A stretch of 42,617 bases of DNA from Ruminococcaceae bacterium UBA1404 (GCA_002305075.1 DBQC01000007.1:241-42857); one strand, 5' to 3'; numbered from the stretch's first letter, positions 7,778 to 15,301 are shown. Notes: generated by a model not told the origin, from the sequence alone. A program made the numbers and translations.

Positions 7778-8486
7778 TCTGCACATCCACTCTTGCCTCT
7801 CCCCCTGTGCCGACGAGGATATGACCCCCTATAATCTGGTTGCCATGGCCGCCCTCAAGGGCCTCAATCTGATTGCCCTTACCGACCATAACTCGGCCCG
7901 CAACTGTCCGGCGGCGGCCGAGGTGGCGGCCGGAATGGGTCTGGGTTTTATCCCCGGTATGGAGGTGACCACCAGCGAGGAAATTCATGTGGTCTGCCTG
8001 TTCCCCAGCCTCGACGCTGCGCTGGACATGGACGCCTTGGTTTATCGGCACCTGCCCCCCATCGTCAACCGGCCCGACATCTTCGGACACCAGCGGGTGA
8101 TGGACCACCAAGACGGCGTCCTATCCGAGGAGCCAAGACTGCTGATCAACGCCTGCACCCTCTCGCTCACAGAACTGCCCCGGGCGGTGCAAAAGCGGGG
8201 CGGGCTGCTTATTCCCGCCCATGTCACCCGCCCCTCGGGGGGGATTTTGCCCATTTTAGGCGCTTTTCCCGCCGACCTTGAGGCCGACGGCTATGAACAC
8301 CACCGGTCCGACCTGCCAGATCCGGCTCTAAAAGCGCTGCGGCGCCTCCACAGCAGCGACGCCCACCGCCTGCCCGATATTCTTGAAGCCGATGCGGCCC
8401 TGCCCCTGCCGCTGTGCACCCCCGACTTTGCCGGGCTGCGGGACTTCCTGCGTGGCAGGGCCATGGATTTACAAGCTAACCCATAA
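7767..8486 (+). CDS. PHP domain phosphoesterase
   Basis: A 239-aa PHP-family metal-dependent phosphoesterase. The N-terminal motif DLHIHSCLSPC gives two metal-binding His, TDHNSARN gives an Asp-His pair, GMEVTTSEEIHVV supplies Glu and His, and the late motifs LIPAHVTRP and HSSDAHR complete the metal site. Relatives hydrolyse nucleoside bisphosphates or act as histidinol-phosphate phosphatases; context argues for a signalling or nucleotide role. The ATG is inside the preceding gene (11-nt overlap), so translation is coupled. It is the last gene of the operon, followed by a terminator. Confidence 0.88.
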   Translation: MRCDLHIHSCLSPCADEDMTPYNLVAMAALKGLNLIALTDHNSARNCPAAAEVAAGMGLGFIPGMEVTTSEEIHVVCLFPSLDAALDMDALVYRHLPPIVNRPDIFGHQRVMDHQDGVLSEEPRLLINACTLSLTELPRAVQKRGGLLIPAHVTRPSGGILPILGAFPADLEADGYEHHRSDLPDPALKALRRLHSSDAHRLPDILEADAALPLPLCTPDFAGLRDFLRGRAMDLQANP

Positions 8487-8495
8487 AGCTACCGC

Positions 8496-8518
8496 CCCCC
8501 GCCTGTGGCGGGGGTTTT
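8496..8518 (+). terminator. Intrinsic terminator of the DRTGG/HydS/PHP operon
   Basis: CCCCCGCC, a 3-nt TGT loop and GGCGGGGG are followed by TTTTGATTTT, 10 nt after the PHP stop codon. Confidence 0.88.
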
Positions 8519-8667
8519 GATTTTAGCGGGGGGACTGCGCCCCACCGGGTGTATGCGGTCATAGCGGCTCGGGCGGTGCCCCCTTGTCCACAGCCCCCCG
8601 ACCACTCATATAAGGGCCCATTTTTGGCCTACCCGCTTCCCCGCTTTTTTTCTAAAAACCTTGCATG

Positions 8668-8805
8668 GCCAATATTGGCTGTTTAACAGCGGGTCAGCCG
8701 TTGCCTTTGGGCAAAATCCTCAAGCTTGGAGGGGTCACCGGCAGGCAACCCGTGGGAGCCGATGGCATAAATTGGGCTGTGGGTATCCCACATGACTCCA
8801 AATAA
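8668..8805 (+). promoter_or_regulatory. Possible structured leader upstream of the PYR-repeat gene
   Basis: The 301-bp gap between the terminator and the ATG at 8820 holds no gene. It contains a 12-bp palindrome GCCAATATTGGC (8668-8679), a long-range pairing GTTGCCT (8700-8706) with AGGCAAC (8743-8749) enclosing a CCTC/GAGG hairpin, and a perfect hairpin TGTGGG-TAT-CCCACA (8778-8792) just before the AAAGGAG site. I do not recognise a riboswitch class. No good sigma-A promoter is evident. Confidence 0.35.
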
Positions 8806-8819
8806 AGGAGCATCAAAGT

Positions 8820-9005
8820 ATGTTTTATACCCCCTATAGACCATACAGACCCTACCGACCCTTTCAGCCCTATCGGCCCTATCGGCCTTTTCGGCCCTAT
8901 CCGCCCTTCCATCGGGGTTGTCGATGCATCGGGGGCCGGGGCTGTTGCGGCGTGCTGCCTGCGGCGCTCTTGACATCGGCGCTGCTGGGAGGTTGGTTTC
9001 GTTAA
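8820..9005 (+). CDS. Small PYR-repeat, Cys-containing protein (spore-coat-like)
   Basis: A 61-aa protein beginning MFYTPYRPYRPYRPFQPYR. Residues ~4-31 are near-perfect tripeptide repeats of Pro-Tyr/Phe-Arg, then comes a Cys/Gly stretch (GCRCIGGRGCCG) and a short hydrophobic tail (LPAALLTSALLGGW). AAAGGAG lies 9 nt upstream of the ATG, which supports translation. Tyrosine-, cysteine- and proline-rich short proteins of this kind are typical of spore coat or other cross-linked surface layers, but I recognise no specific family. It precedes another low-complexity Cys-rich gene by 48 nt. Confidence 0.65.
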   Translation: MFYTPYRPYRPYRPFQPYRPYRPFRPYPPFHRGCRCIGGRGCCGVLPAALLTSALLGGWFR

Positions 9006-9053
9006 GCATCCCGGCGTCACAATATAAAATCACAGAGAAAAGGAGCCTTTACC

Positions 9054-9431
9054 TTGTGTAATAAAAATTTTGGCGGCTACGGCGGCTACCAACAGGATTC
9101 TTGCCAGCACAAAGAGCGGTGCTGCTGTCCCAAAAAGCCCGAGTATAAGCAAGATTGCTTCTGCATGAAAATGCCCAAGCGCGAGCCCATCCGCAAGTGC
9201 TGCTGCCAGTGCTACAGCTGCGACTGGGTGTGCAAGCAGGAGCGCTACTGCTTCGAGCCCAAGCATAAGGGCGACAAAGGTGGCCATAAGGACTTTGACG
9301 GCTACGATAAGTTCGATGGCTACGATAAGTTCGATGGCTACGATAAGTTCGATGGCTACGATAACTTTGACGGCTACGATAAGTTCGGCGGCTGCGGCCA
9401 ATACGACGGATACGACGGCTATAAGCGCTAA
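9054..9431 (+). CDS. Cys-rich protein with FDGYDK repeats (spore-coat-like)
   Basis: A 125-aa protein translated from a TTG start (9054) with AAAAGGAG 8 nt upstream. The N-terminal ~70 residues contain 14 cysteines, including two CCC clusters (RCCCPKK, KCCCQCYSC). The C-terminal part is five tandem six-residue repeats FDGYDK/N followed by GGCGQYDGYDGYKR. Fifteen cysteines in 125 residues with acidic Tyr/Gly repeats suggests a cross-linked structural or metal-binding protein, such as a spore coat component. It pairs with the PYR-repeat gene upstream and is followed by a terminator. No catalytic domain is present. Confidence 0.7.
   Translation: MCNKNFGGYGGYQQDSCQHKERCCCPKKPEYKQDCFCMKMPKREPIRKCCCQCYSCDWVCKQERYCFEPKHKGDKGGHKDFDGYDKFDGYDKFDGYDKFDGYDNFDGYDKFGGCGQYDGYDGYKR
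9294..9383 (+). repeat. Five 18-bp tandem coding repeats
   Basis: Five consecutive 18-bp units with consensus TTCGATGGCTACGATAAG encode FDGYDK. The second and third are identical; the others differ at one to a few bases. Such repeats are prone to copy-number change. Confidence 0.92.
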
Positions 9432-9463
9432 CCCCCCCACACAGCCATCTGACATCCTTGGCA

Positions 9464-9495
9464 GGCCGGCAGGGCTTCCCCTGTCGGCCGCTTTT
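9464..9495 (+). terminator. Intrinsic terminator after the Cys-rich gene
   Basis: GGCCGGCAGGG, a CTTC loop and CCCTGTCGGCC are followed by GCTTTTATAG. Confidence 0.75.
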
Positions 9496-9526
9496 ATAGA
9501 AAAGTTCGGACAAGCCTTTCCATTCC

Positions 9527-9556
9527 TTGACAAGCTTTATAGCCCATGACTATAAT
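9527..9556 (+). promoter_or_regulatory. Sigma-A promoter of the carbamoylase gene
   Basis: A perfect TTGACA (9527-9532) and a perfect TATAAT (9551-9556) are separated by 18 nt, 47 nt upstream of the ATG at 9603. Confidence 0.88.
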
Positions 9557-9602
9557 AAAACAAAAGTGTTAAAAACTACAAAATAGCACAAGGGAGGATG
9601 GC

Positions 9603-10817
9603 ATGGAGATCAATTTGCAAAGACTGATAGAGCGCCTGGAGGCTGTGGGCGGCTTGGGACGCTCGGACCGGCCCGAGAGGGGCATCGACCGGATGGCCTT
9701 CTCGGAGGACTACTACCGAGCGATCTCGCTCTTTGGCCGGCTGCTAAAGGCCGAGGGGCTGAGTCCGACCCAAGACCGGGTGGGCAACCTCATCGCCCGG
9801 CGGCCGGGGTTAGAGAATGACCTGCCGGCCATTGGGCTGGGCTCCCACATGGACACGGTGACCGACGGCGGCCTCTACGACGGTGCCCTGGGCTGCTTGG
9901 TGGCGCTGGAGTGCATGGCTGTGCTGCGCGAAAGGGGCATCACCACCCGGCACCCCATCGAAGTCATCGCCTTTAACGCCGAGGAGGGCGGCCCCATGGG
10001 GGGCACCTTTGGCAGCCGTGCCATGATGGGCAAGGAGAATGCGCTGGACCAAAATGCCCGACAAAATATGCCGGCCTTTGGCATCACCCCCGAGGATGTT
10101 TTATCGGTGCGGCGGGACCCCGCAGGCTTCCACAGCTTTTTGGAGCTACACATCGAGCAGGGATCCGTGCTCGAGCGAGAAGGGCTGGACATGGGCATTG
10201 TCACCGGCATTGTGGGCATCACCCGCTGCCAGATCGTTTTGGAGGGTGCCTCTAACCACGCCGGCACCACCCCCATGGGCTACCGGCGCGATGCGCTGGT
10301 GGCGGCAGCCCGGCTCATCTGCCAAATGCAGGAGCTGGCCACCCGCTACCCAGAGCCCTTTGTGTTCACCATCGGCAACCTCGAGGTCTTCCCCGGCATG
10401 GCCACGGTCATCCCCGGGCGGGTCAACCTCCAGCTCGAGATGCGCGACCTTGTGCCCGAACATATCGAAGACTTTATCAGCCGCACCGCCGAGGCGGCCG
10501 CCGCCCTACCCGGCATCAAAGCCGAAATCAAGCGGCAGATCTCTAAGCCCCCTGCCGTTATGGACGAGCGGATGATCGCTCTGCTTGAGGAGGTGGGCAC
10601 CCGGGCGGGCGTCTCGCTGCGGCGCATGGCATCGGGCGCCGGGCACGATGCGCAGGTTTTGGCCGGATCGGGCGTGCCTACGGGCATGATCTTTTTGCCC
10701 AGCAAGGACGGCATAAGCCACAACCCCGCCGAGTTTACCCATCCCGACTTTATCAAAAAAGGCGCCCAGGTGATGTTGGAGGCTCTGCTGCGGCTTGATG
10801 CGATGGATTTGCGCTGA
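9603..10817 (+). CDS. Zn-dependent M20 amidohydrolase, hydantoinase/carbamoylase family
   Basis: A 404-aa cytosolic binuclear metal hydrolase that cleaves N-carbamoyl groups of amino acids or related ureido compounds (allantoate, ureidoglycine). The metal-ligand series is intact: GSHMDTV, DGALGC, AFNAEEGGPMGG, ELHIEQG and the C-terminal GISHNPAEF. The dimerisation-domain motif SNHAGTTPMG is also present. GGGAGG lies 6 nt upstream of the ATG and a strong promoter precedes it. The gene stands alone, without pyrimidine- or allantoin-pathway neighbours, so the substrate cannot be assigned. Confidence 0.92.
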   Translation: MEINLQRLIERLEAVGGLGRSDRPERGIDRMAFSEDYYRAISLFGRLLKAEGLSPTQDRVGNLIARRPGLENDLPAIGLGSHMDTVTDGGLYDGALGCLVALECMAVLRERGITTRHPIEVIAFNAEEGGPMGGTFGSRAMMGKENALDQNARQNMPAFGITPEDVLSVRRDPAGFHSFLELHIEQGSVLEREGLDMGIVTGIVGITRCQIVLEGASNHAGTTPMGYRRDALVAAARLICQMQELATRYPEPFVFTIGNLEVFPGMATVIPGRVNLQLEMRDLVPEHIEDFISRTAEAAAALPGIKAEIKRQISKPPAVMDERMIALLEEVGTRAGVSLRRMASGAGHDAQVLAGSGVPTGMIFLPSKDGISHNPAEFTHPDFIKKGAQVMLEALLRLDAMDLR

Positions 10818-10846
10818 TTTAGTGCGGCGTCTATAGCAGAAATCCC

Positions 10847-10875
10847 TTGACAAACAAAAGGCGTGCGCTTATACT
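10847..10875 (+). promoter_or_regulatory. Sigma-A promoter of rplJ-rplL
   Basis: TTGACA (10847-10852), a 17-nt spacer and TATACT (10870-10875) give a strong promoter. The start would lie near 10882, leaving a roughly 147-nt leader before rplJ. Confidence 0.88.
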
Positions 10876-10879
10876 ATAC

Positions 10880-11028
10880 AAAGCTGTCACACTCCGAAGA
10901 CAGCAGGTGCTTTTGCGTAAGGGCCATGCCCGCCTGCCGAGGATTGTCGCGCAACTTGACTTATGCTTGTTGTGGGCTCCCTTCGTCTGTGTGAAGGGAG
11001 CTTTTTATATTGAGGGAGGTGAATACTT
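10880..11028 (+). ncRNA. L10 leader (autoregulatory leader of rplJL)
   Basis: The leader between the promoter and rplJ folds into several helices, for example CTGTC...GACAG near 10884-10906, and ends in an attenuator-type hairpin. Position, length and structure fit the Firmicute L10 leader, where L10(L12)4 binds the mRNA to repress the operon. I recognised it by context and layout rather than by a covariance model. Confidence 0.65.
10976..11007 (+). terminator. Attenuator in the rplJ leader
   Basis: GCTCCCTTC and GAAGGGAGC form a 9-bp stem followed by TTTTTATATT, ending about 22 nt before the rplJ start. This is the expected transcription attenuator of the ribosomal stalk operon. Confidence 0.8.
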
Positions 11029-11559
11029 TTGCCGAGTGACAAGATTCTAAGCCAAAAGCAGGCCTTTGTGGCCGAGCTGGCCGAGGCCCTACAAGATGCA
11101 ACCTCGGCCGTACTGGTGGATTATAAGGGAATTACCGTGGCCGACGACACCCGCCTGCGCCGCGAGCTGCGCGAAGCCGATGTGGAGTACCGGGTGGTGA
11201 AAAACACCCTGCTCAAGCTGGCCGCCGAAAAGGCCGGTTATGCCGAGCTGTCCGAGGTGCTCACTGGCAGTACGGCTATCGCCTACAGCGCCGATGCGGT
11301 GGCTCCCGCCAAGGTGCTCAACAAGTTTGCCGAGGGTTCCAAAGGTAAGTTTACCATCAAGGCCGGCTTTGTAGAGGGCCGCACCATCGACACCGAGGGT
11401 GTTGTGGCTCTGGCCAAGCTGCCCAACCGCGATCAGCTGGTGGCTATGGCTCTGGGCGGCCTTAACGCCCCCATCACAAGCTTTGTCAGCGTGCTTAACG
11501 CCAACATCCGCGGTCTTGCGGTGGCGCTTAATGCCATCGCCGAGCAAAAGAGCGCCTAA
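11029..11559 (+). CDS. rplJ: 50S ribosomal protein L10
   Basis: A 176-aa stalk-base protein of the large ribosomal subunit that binds 23S rRNA and carries L7/L12 dimers through its C-terminal helix. The hallmark stretch VLVDYKGITVADDTRLRREL is followed by YRVVKNTLLKLAAEKAG, and the C-terminal helix ends VALNAIAEQKSA. It begins with a TTG codon at 11029, with GGGAGGT about 8 nt upstream. It is cotranscribed with rplL. Confidence 0.97.
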   Translation: MPSDKILSQKQAFVAELAEALQDATSAVLVDYKGITVADDTRLRRELREADVEYRVVKNTLLKLAAEKAGYAELSEVLTGSTAIAYSADAVAPAKVLNKFAEGSKGKFTIKAGFVEGRTIDTEGVVALAKLPNRDQLVAMALGGLNAPITSFVSVLNANIRGLAVALNAIAEQKSA

Positions 11560-11611
11560 CAGCGCCCCTTACTAAAACAAAAACTAACACAATTTATTGG
11601 AGGAAAAAATC

Positions 11612-11992
11612 ATGGCTTCTGAGAAAGTACTTGCCCTCGTTGAGGAAGTTAAAGCCCTAACCGTTCTGGAGCTCTCCGAGCTTGTTAAAGCCCTTGAGGA
11701 AGAGTTCGGCGTTTCTGCCGCTGCCCCTGTGGCCGTGGCCGCTGCCCCCGCTGCTGCCGCTGCTCCCGCTGCCGAGGAGCAGACCGAGTTCACCGTTATG
11801 CTGCTTGAGGCCGGCGCCAGCAAGATGAATGTCATCAAGCTGGTCAAGGAGATCACCGGTCTGGGCCTTAAGGAGTCCAAGGAGCTGGTGGACAACGCTC
11901 CCAAGGCTGTTAAGGAAGATGTCTCTAAGGCCGAGGCCGAAGAGCTGCTGGCCAAGCTCACCGAGGCCGGTGCCAAAGCCGAGCTTAAATAA
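11612..11992 (+). CDS. rplL: 50S ribosomal protein L7/L12
   Basis: A 126-aa stalk protein that recruits translation GTPases. The N-terminal dimerisation helix (KVLALVEEVKALTVLELSEL) is joined by an Ala/Pro-rich hinge (APVAVAAAPAAAAAP) to the C-terminal factor-binding domain (TEFTVMLLEAGASKMNVIK, GLGLKESKELVDNAP). The ATG at 11612 follows TTGGAGG. It lies 52 nt after rplJ and ends at a strong terminator. Confidence 0.98.
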   Translation: MASEKVLALVEEVKALTVLELSELVKALEEEFGVSAAAPVAVAAAPAAAAAPAAEEQTEFTVMLLEAGASKMNVIKLVKEITGLGLKESKELVDNAPKAVKEDVSKAEAEELLAKLTEAGAKAELK

Positions 11993-12020
11993 GTCCGGTA
12001 CTAAACTTCTTTTTAACCTA

Positions 12021-12056
12021 AAAAACACGGCGTGGAATGTTCCACGCCGTGTTTTT
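12021..12056. terminator. Bidirectional terminator between rplL and the M20 peptidase
   Basis: A perfect 17-bp inverted repeat, AAAAACACGGCGTGGAA and its complement, around a TG centre, with a T-run on both strands. It serves the convergent rplL and minus-strand peptidase genes. Confidence 0.93.
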
Positions 12057-12075
12057 GCGTCTTTATGGGTAGGAT

Positions 12076-13218
12076 TTACTTAAAGTAGTGCAGCATATAC
12101 TCGGCGCACAGGGGCAGACCCTGCTTGAGGGACTCGATAGACACCCACTCCTCCCGGGTGTGGGCACCGGCGCCGTCGAGCAGACCAAAGCAGATGGCGG
12201 GGATGCCCAGGCTCAGGGGGATGTTGGCATCGGTGGAGCCGCTGCCGGTGGGCACATCCAGCCCGGTGTGGGTCTTGAGCATGGTCTGGGCGCGCTTGAC
12301 CATGGTGCCCAGCTTATCCATGTCCACATCGCCACGGCAGGGACGGATGCCCAGCACATTGACCTCGACCTCTACGCCCATGGCACGGTAAGCCTCGATC
12401 ACATTCTTAAACATGACTTCCATCTCGGCCAGGCTGCGCTGGTCGTCCGAGCGGTACTCGTAGAGCATGGTAGCGCTCTGGGCGATGGTATTCACCGAAG
12501 TGCCGCCCGAAATGCCGCCCACATTGTAGGTGGTTTTGCCATAGGGCGGAACCTTAACGGTGTACAGGGTGGAGATCATAGAGGCCAAGAAGGCGATGGC
12601 ATTGCGGTTGCCAAACGCACCATAGCTGTGGCCGCCCTCGGTTTTAAGGGTAACCTCGTAGCGGTGGGAACCCACGGCATTGTCGCAGAGGAAACTGAAG
12701 GTGCCGTCGAAGGTGGTAAACTCGACAATGCGGCCGGCGTAGGTCTCGCAGATCTCCTTGGTGCCCTTTAGGTTGCCAAGGCCCTCCTCGCCCGAGTTGG
12801 CCACAATAAGCACACCATAATCGCCGGCGGGCTTAAGTCCCTGCTCCTGGATGTATTTGCCGATAACCAGCATGGTGGTGAGGTTGGTGGTGTCGTCACC
12901 GATGCCGGGGCAGAAAATCTTGCCGTCGCGAATCTCGAGAGGCAGGGGGGTGGTGTCGGGGAAAACCACATCGGTGTGGGCCATCATGACCACCACCGGA
13001 TTGTCCTCGGTGACGCCAATGGGCCAGACCACATTGAGGGCTTTGTCGATGTGCACGCCCTGCGCACCGAAGCTTTCCAGATAGTTTTTAACCCACTCGG
13101 CCCGCTTCTCCTCGTGGTTGCTGGGGGCAGGAATCTGCGCAAGCTCGCAGGTGATGTCAAAATGGTGCTGACTGTTCTTCTCAATAAAATCGAGGACGGA
13201 CTGTGGCAGCTGACCCAT
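12076..13218 (-). CDS. M20 family metallopeptidase
   Basis: A 380-aa cytosolic zinc aminopeptidase or carboxypeptidase of the M20 family. Metal and catalytic motifs are MMAHTDVVFPD (His and catalytic Asp), GIGDDTTNL (bridging Asp), NSGEEGLG (Glu pair), a mid-protein FTTFDGTFS and the C-terminal AGAHTREEWV (His). The dimerisation domain carries GGHSYGAFG. I place the start at ATG 13218, where AAGGAAG lies 6 nt upstream; an upstream GTG at 13245 lacks a site. It is on the same strand as, and downstream of, an AbgT-type transporter, but a terminator lies between them and it has its own promoter candidate. Peptide substrate unknown. Confidence 0.9.
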   Translation of the reverse strand: MGQLPQSVLDFIEKNSQHHFDITCELAQIPAPSNHEEKRAEWVKNYLESFGAQGVHIDKALNVVWPIGVTEDNPVVVMMAHTDVVFPDTTPLPLEIRDGKIFCPGIGDDTTNLTTMLVIGKYIQEQGLKPAGDYGVLIVANSGEEGLGNLKGTKEICETYAGRIVEFTTFDGTFSFLCDNAVGSHRYEVTLKTEGGHSYGAFGNRNAIAFLASMISTLYTVKVPPYGKTTYNVGGISGGTSVNTIAQSATMLYEYRSDDQRSLAEMEVMFKNVIEAYRAMGVEVEVNVLGIRPCRGDVDMDKLGTMVKRAQTMLKTHTGLDVPTGSGSTDANIPLSLGIPAICFGLLDGAGAHTREEWVSIESLKQGLPLCAEYMLHYFK

Positions 13219-13281
13219 AAAAATCTTCCTTTCTTTATAAAACACTCAATGCCACGGCCGGGCCGATGGCTTTGCCTAATT

Positions 13282-13311
13282 ATTTTAACACAGGGCCCCC
13301 AATGGGGGCAA
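13282..13311 (-). promoter_or_regulatory. Promoter of the M20 peptidase gene
   Basis: On the minus strand TTGCCC (13306-13311), 18 nt and TAAAAT (13282-13287). The spacer and -35 overlap a perfect inverted repeat GCCCCC-AAT-GGGGGC (13295-13309) that could bind a regulator. Confidence 0.5.
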
Positions 13312-13402
13312 GGCGCTAAGGGTTGGCCGGTGCGAAACTGTACAGCCTTACAAAATTGTGGGACTGTTTATAGACAGGTTGTCCAGCCTTGCAGATATTC
13401 AC

Positions 13403-13443
13403 AAAAGAAGCCCCGCTAACCATACAGCGGAGGTTAGCGGGGC
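13403..13443 (-). terminator. Intrinsic terminator of abgT
   Basis: GCCCCGCTAACC and GGTTAGCGGGGC form a 12-bp stem with a 10-nt loop. On the minus strand it is followed by TTCTTTTG. It lies 43 nt past the transporter stop codon. Confidence 0.75.
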
Positions 13444-13485
13444 CTTTAGGCGTCTTAAAGTGGCTTTAAGCTTTCGCTTTAAGCT

Positions 13486-15048
13486 TTAGCCCAAAATAGT
13501 GACGGGAATGCGGGTGGAAATGCCGGGGCCCACAGGCAGGTCGAACTGCATCCAGATGAAGAGCAGGATCCACCAGCCAACCTGGGAAGCCACGAAGTAG
13601 ACAAACTGGTTGGAGAGGAAGGTACCGATGGTGGTGTTCTCATCGTACTTCTCTTTACAGGTATCCAGCAGCATCCACAGGAAGGCGTTGGTCGGGCTCA
13701 TGATGTTGGCGGCAGCGTCGCCCACGCGGTAAGCAACCTGGGTAAAGCCGGGGTGAATGCCCATGAAGGCGAGCATCGGGGCAAAGATGGGCGCGCAGAT
13801 GGCCCACTTGGCCGAAGCCGAGCCTACCAGGAAGTCGAGCAGGGCGATGAACAGCACGAACAGCAGAATCAGCGGGAAGCCACCCAGACCGATGGCGGCC
13901 AGGAAGTTGGCGCCGTTGATGGAGAGCAGGTTGCCCATCTGGCTCCAGTTAAACAGCGAGATAAACTGCGAAGCCATGAAAGCCATGGTCAGGTAGGAAC
14001 CGAGGGTGCTCATGCGGCGGGTCATGGCCTTGGTGGCGTCGGCTTCGGTTTTAATCCGGCCAGCGCCCAGACCGAAGGACACGCCGGCGGTCATGAACAG
14101 CAAGAAGATGAAGGGGATGATGTTCTTAAGGAAGGGGGATCCGACGAACTTACGGCCATCAGCAAGCAGGAATCCGCTGAACAGACCATAGCCAACGATG
14201 GCAACATAGATCAGCGTGGCGATACCCGAGAAGGTGAGGCCGCGGTTCTCTTCCTTAGAGAACTGGAACTGGCTGCCATCGTCCTTAACTGTGCCCGCAG
14301 CCTTGCCGGTGTAGGTGCCGAAGCGAGGCTCGAGGACCTTGTCGGAGATGACGCCCATAACGGTGGACAGGAAGATGGCCGAAGCTACTTTAAAGTAGTA
14401 GTTGTTGGTGGAGTCCATGTTGGCATACTCGGGCATAACTGCGACCATAGCACCGTTGGTCAGACCCACGGCCGTGGCGTCGGTACCGGTGATGATCGGG
14501 TTGGCTATGTATCCGAGGGCGGTGCCGCAGTAGCCGGTAAGGCCGCCGCAGACCGGGTGACGGCCGACGCCGAGGTACATGGCAGCGGTGAGCGCCGGAA
14601 TAACCAACTGAGCGGAGTCCGAAGCGATCTGGCCCATCAGGCCGATGAGGATGGTCATGTAAGGAACCAGTGTGCGGGGCAGCTTGCTCATCATCTTACG
14701 GATAAGCACGTCGATGAGACCCATCTCCTCACACATACCGATACCGAGGGTCATGACCAGCACAAGGCCGAGGGGGGCGTAGCCGGTGTAGTTGGTCAAG
14801 AACGCACCGAGCAGCCACATAATGCCTTCCTTAGTGAAAAGGCTACGCGCAACCACAACATCTCCGGTGGAGGGGTTGGTGGCCGAAGCGCCCATGGAGC
14901 CGAAGATCAGCGAGCAGATTGCTGTGATGATCCACAGCCACAAGAACATGGTAAACGGGGTCGGTAGCAGGTTACCTAGCCTCTCCAGACCATCAAAGAT
15001 CGGCTGTAGATTTTCTATGCCTTTCTTTTTTTGAGTGGATTCACTCAT
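13486..15048 (-). CDS. abgT: AbgT-family transporter (p-aminobenzoyl-glutamate type)
   Basis: A 520-aa polytopic membrane protein with about 11-13 hydrophobic segments, the size of AbgT/MtrF transporters. Family landmarks include TMLGIGMCEEMGLID-like (TLGIGMCEEMGLIDVLIR), GLMGQIASDSAQLVIPAL in the re-entrant region, and SASAKWAICAPIFAPM near the C-terminal half. Characterised members import p-aminobenzoyl-glutamate or export sulfonamides. Here a neighbouring M20 peptidase on the same strand resembles the AbgA/AbgB pairing, so import of an amide-linked amino-acid conjugate is plausible. GGGAGGT lies 9 nt before the ATG. Confidence 0.9.
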   Translation of the reverse strand: MSESTQKKKGIENLQPIFDGLERLGNLLPTPFTMFLWLWIITAICSLIFGSMGASATNPSTGDVVVARSLFTKEGIMWLLGAFLTNYTGYAPLGLVLVMTLGIGMCEEMGLIDVLIRKMMSKLPRTLVPYMTILIGLMGQIASDSAQLVIPALTAAMYLGVGRHPVCGGLTGYCGTALGYIANPIITGTDATAVGLTNGAMVAVMPEYANMDSTNNYYFKVASAIFLSTVMGVISDKVLEPRFGTYTGKAAGTVKDDGSQFQFSKEENRGLTFSGIATLIYVAIVGYGLFSGFLLADGRKFVGSPFLKNIIPFIFLLFMTAGVSFGLGAGRIKTEADATKAMTRRMSTLGSYLTMAFMASQFISLFNWSQMGNLLSINGANFLAAIGLGGFPLILLFVLFIALLDFLVGSASAKWAICAPIFAPMLAFMGIHPGFTQVAYRVGDAAANIMSPTNAFLWMLLDTCKEKYDENTTIGTFLSNQFVYFVASQVGWWILLFIWMQFDLPVGPGISTRIPVTILG

Positions 15049-15080
15049 GAGAATGAGACCTCCCTAACAAATATTGTATC

Positions 15081-15114
15081 AAAACGCAGGGTCGGCCGCT
15101 GATCCGGCCCTGCG
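15081..15114 (-). promoter_or_regulatory. Terminator-like hairpin in the abgT leader
   Basis: On the minus strand CGCAGGG...CCCTGCG (15085-15114), with further GGCC pairing inside, is followed directly by TTTTGATA, about 33 nt upstream of the abgT ATG. If transcription starts further upstream this could act as an attenuator. A TACAAT at 15073-15078 could instead be a -10, but I find no matching -35. Confidence 0.35.
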
Positions 15115-15265
15115 CCGAAACCGAAGTTTGGCGCGCACATCCGCCTAAGCTATTTATATGCGCTGGGCGGTGCTTGCAAAACAAAATTACATAATTTGTT
15201 CACAGTTCATTTAATCTTTGATACGATTTCATTAAACAACATACAGGCAGGATTGTCAATCATCA

Positions 15266-15294
15266 TGAACAATTTTGTGTATTTGTATTATAAT
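15266..15294 (+). promoter_or_regulatory. Promoter candidate of the putative non-coding RNA
   Basis: TGAACA (15266-15271; four of six to consensus), a 17-nt spacer and a perfect TATAAT (15289-15294). It sits at the boundary between an AT-rich flank and the GC-rich structured stretch. Confidence 0.5.
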
Positions 15295-15301
15295 CATTAT
15301 A

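Noticed and set aside
8683..9533. Minus-strand open frames across the PYR and FDGYDK repeats
   Set aside because: They arise from repeat sequence read in reverse (for example repeated IVAIELIVAIEL) and lack start signals.
10847..11050. Open frame in the rplJ leader
   Set aside because: It spans the promoter and attenuator hairpin; the leader function explains the region better.
13753..14967. A 404-codon plus-strand open frame opposite abgT
   Set aside because: The minus strand encodes a clear polytopic transporter; the plus translation is His/Gly/Glu-rich without a fold.
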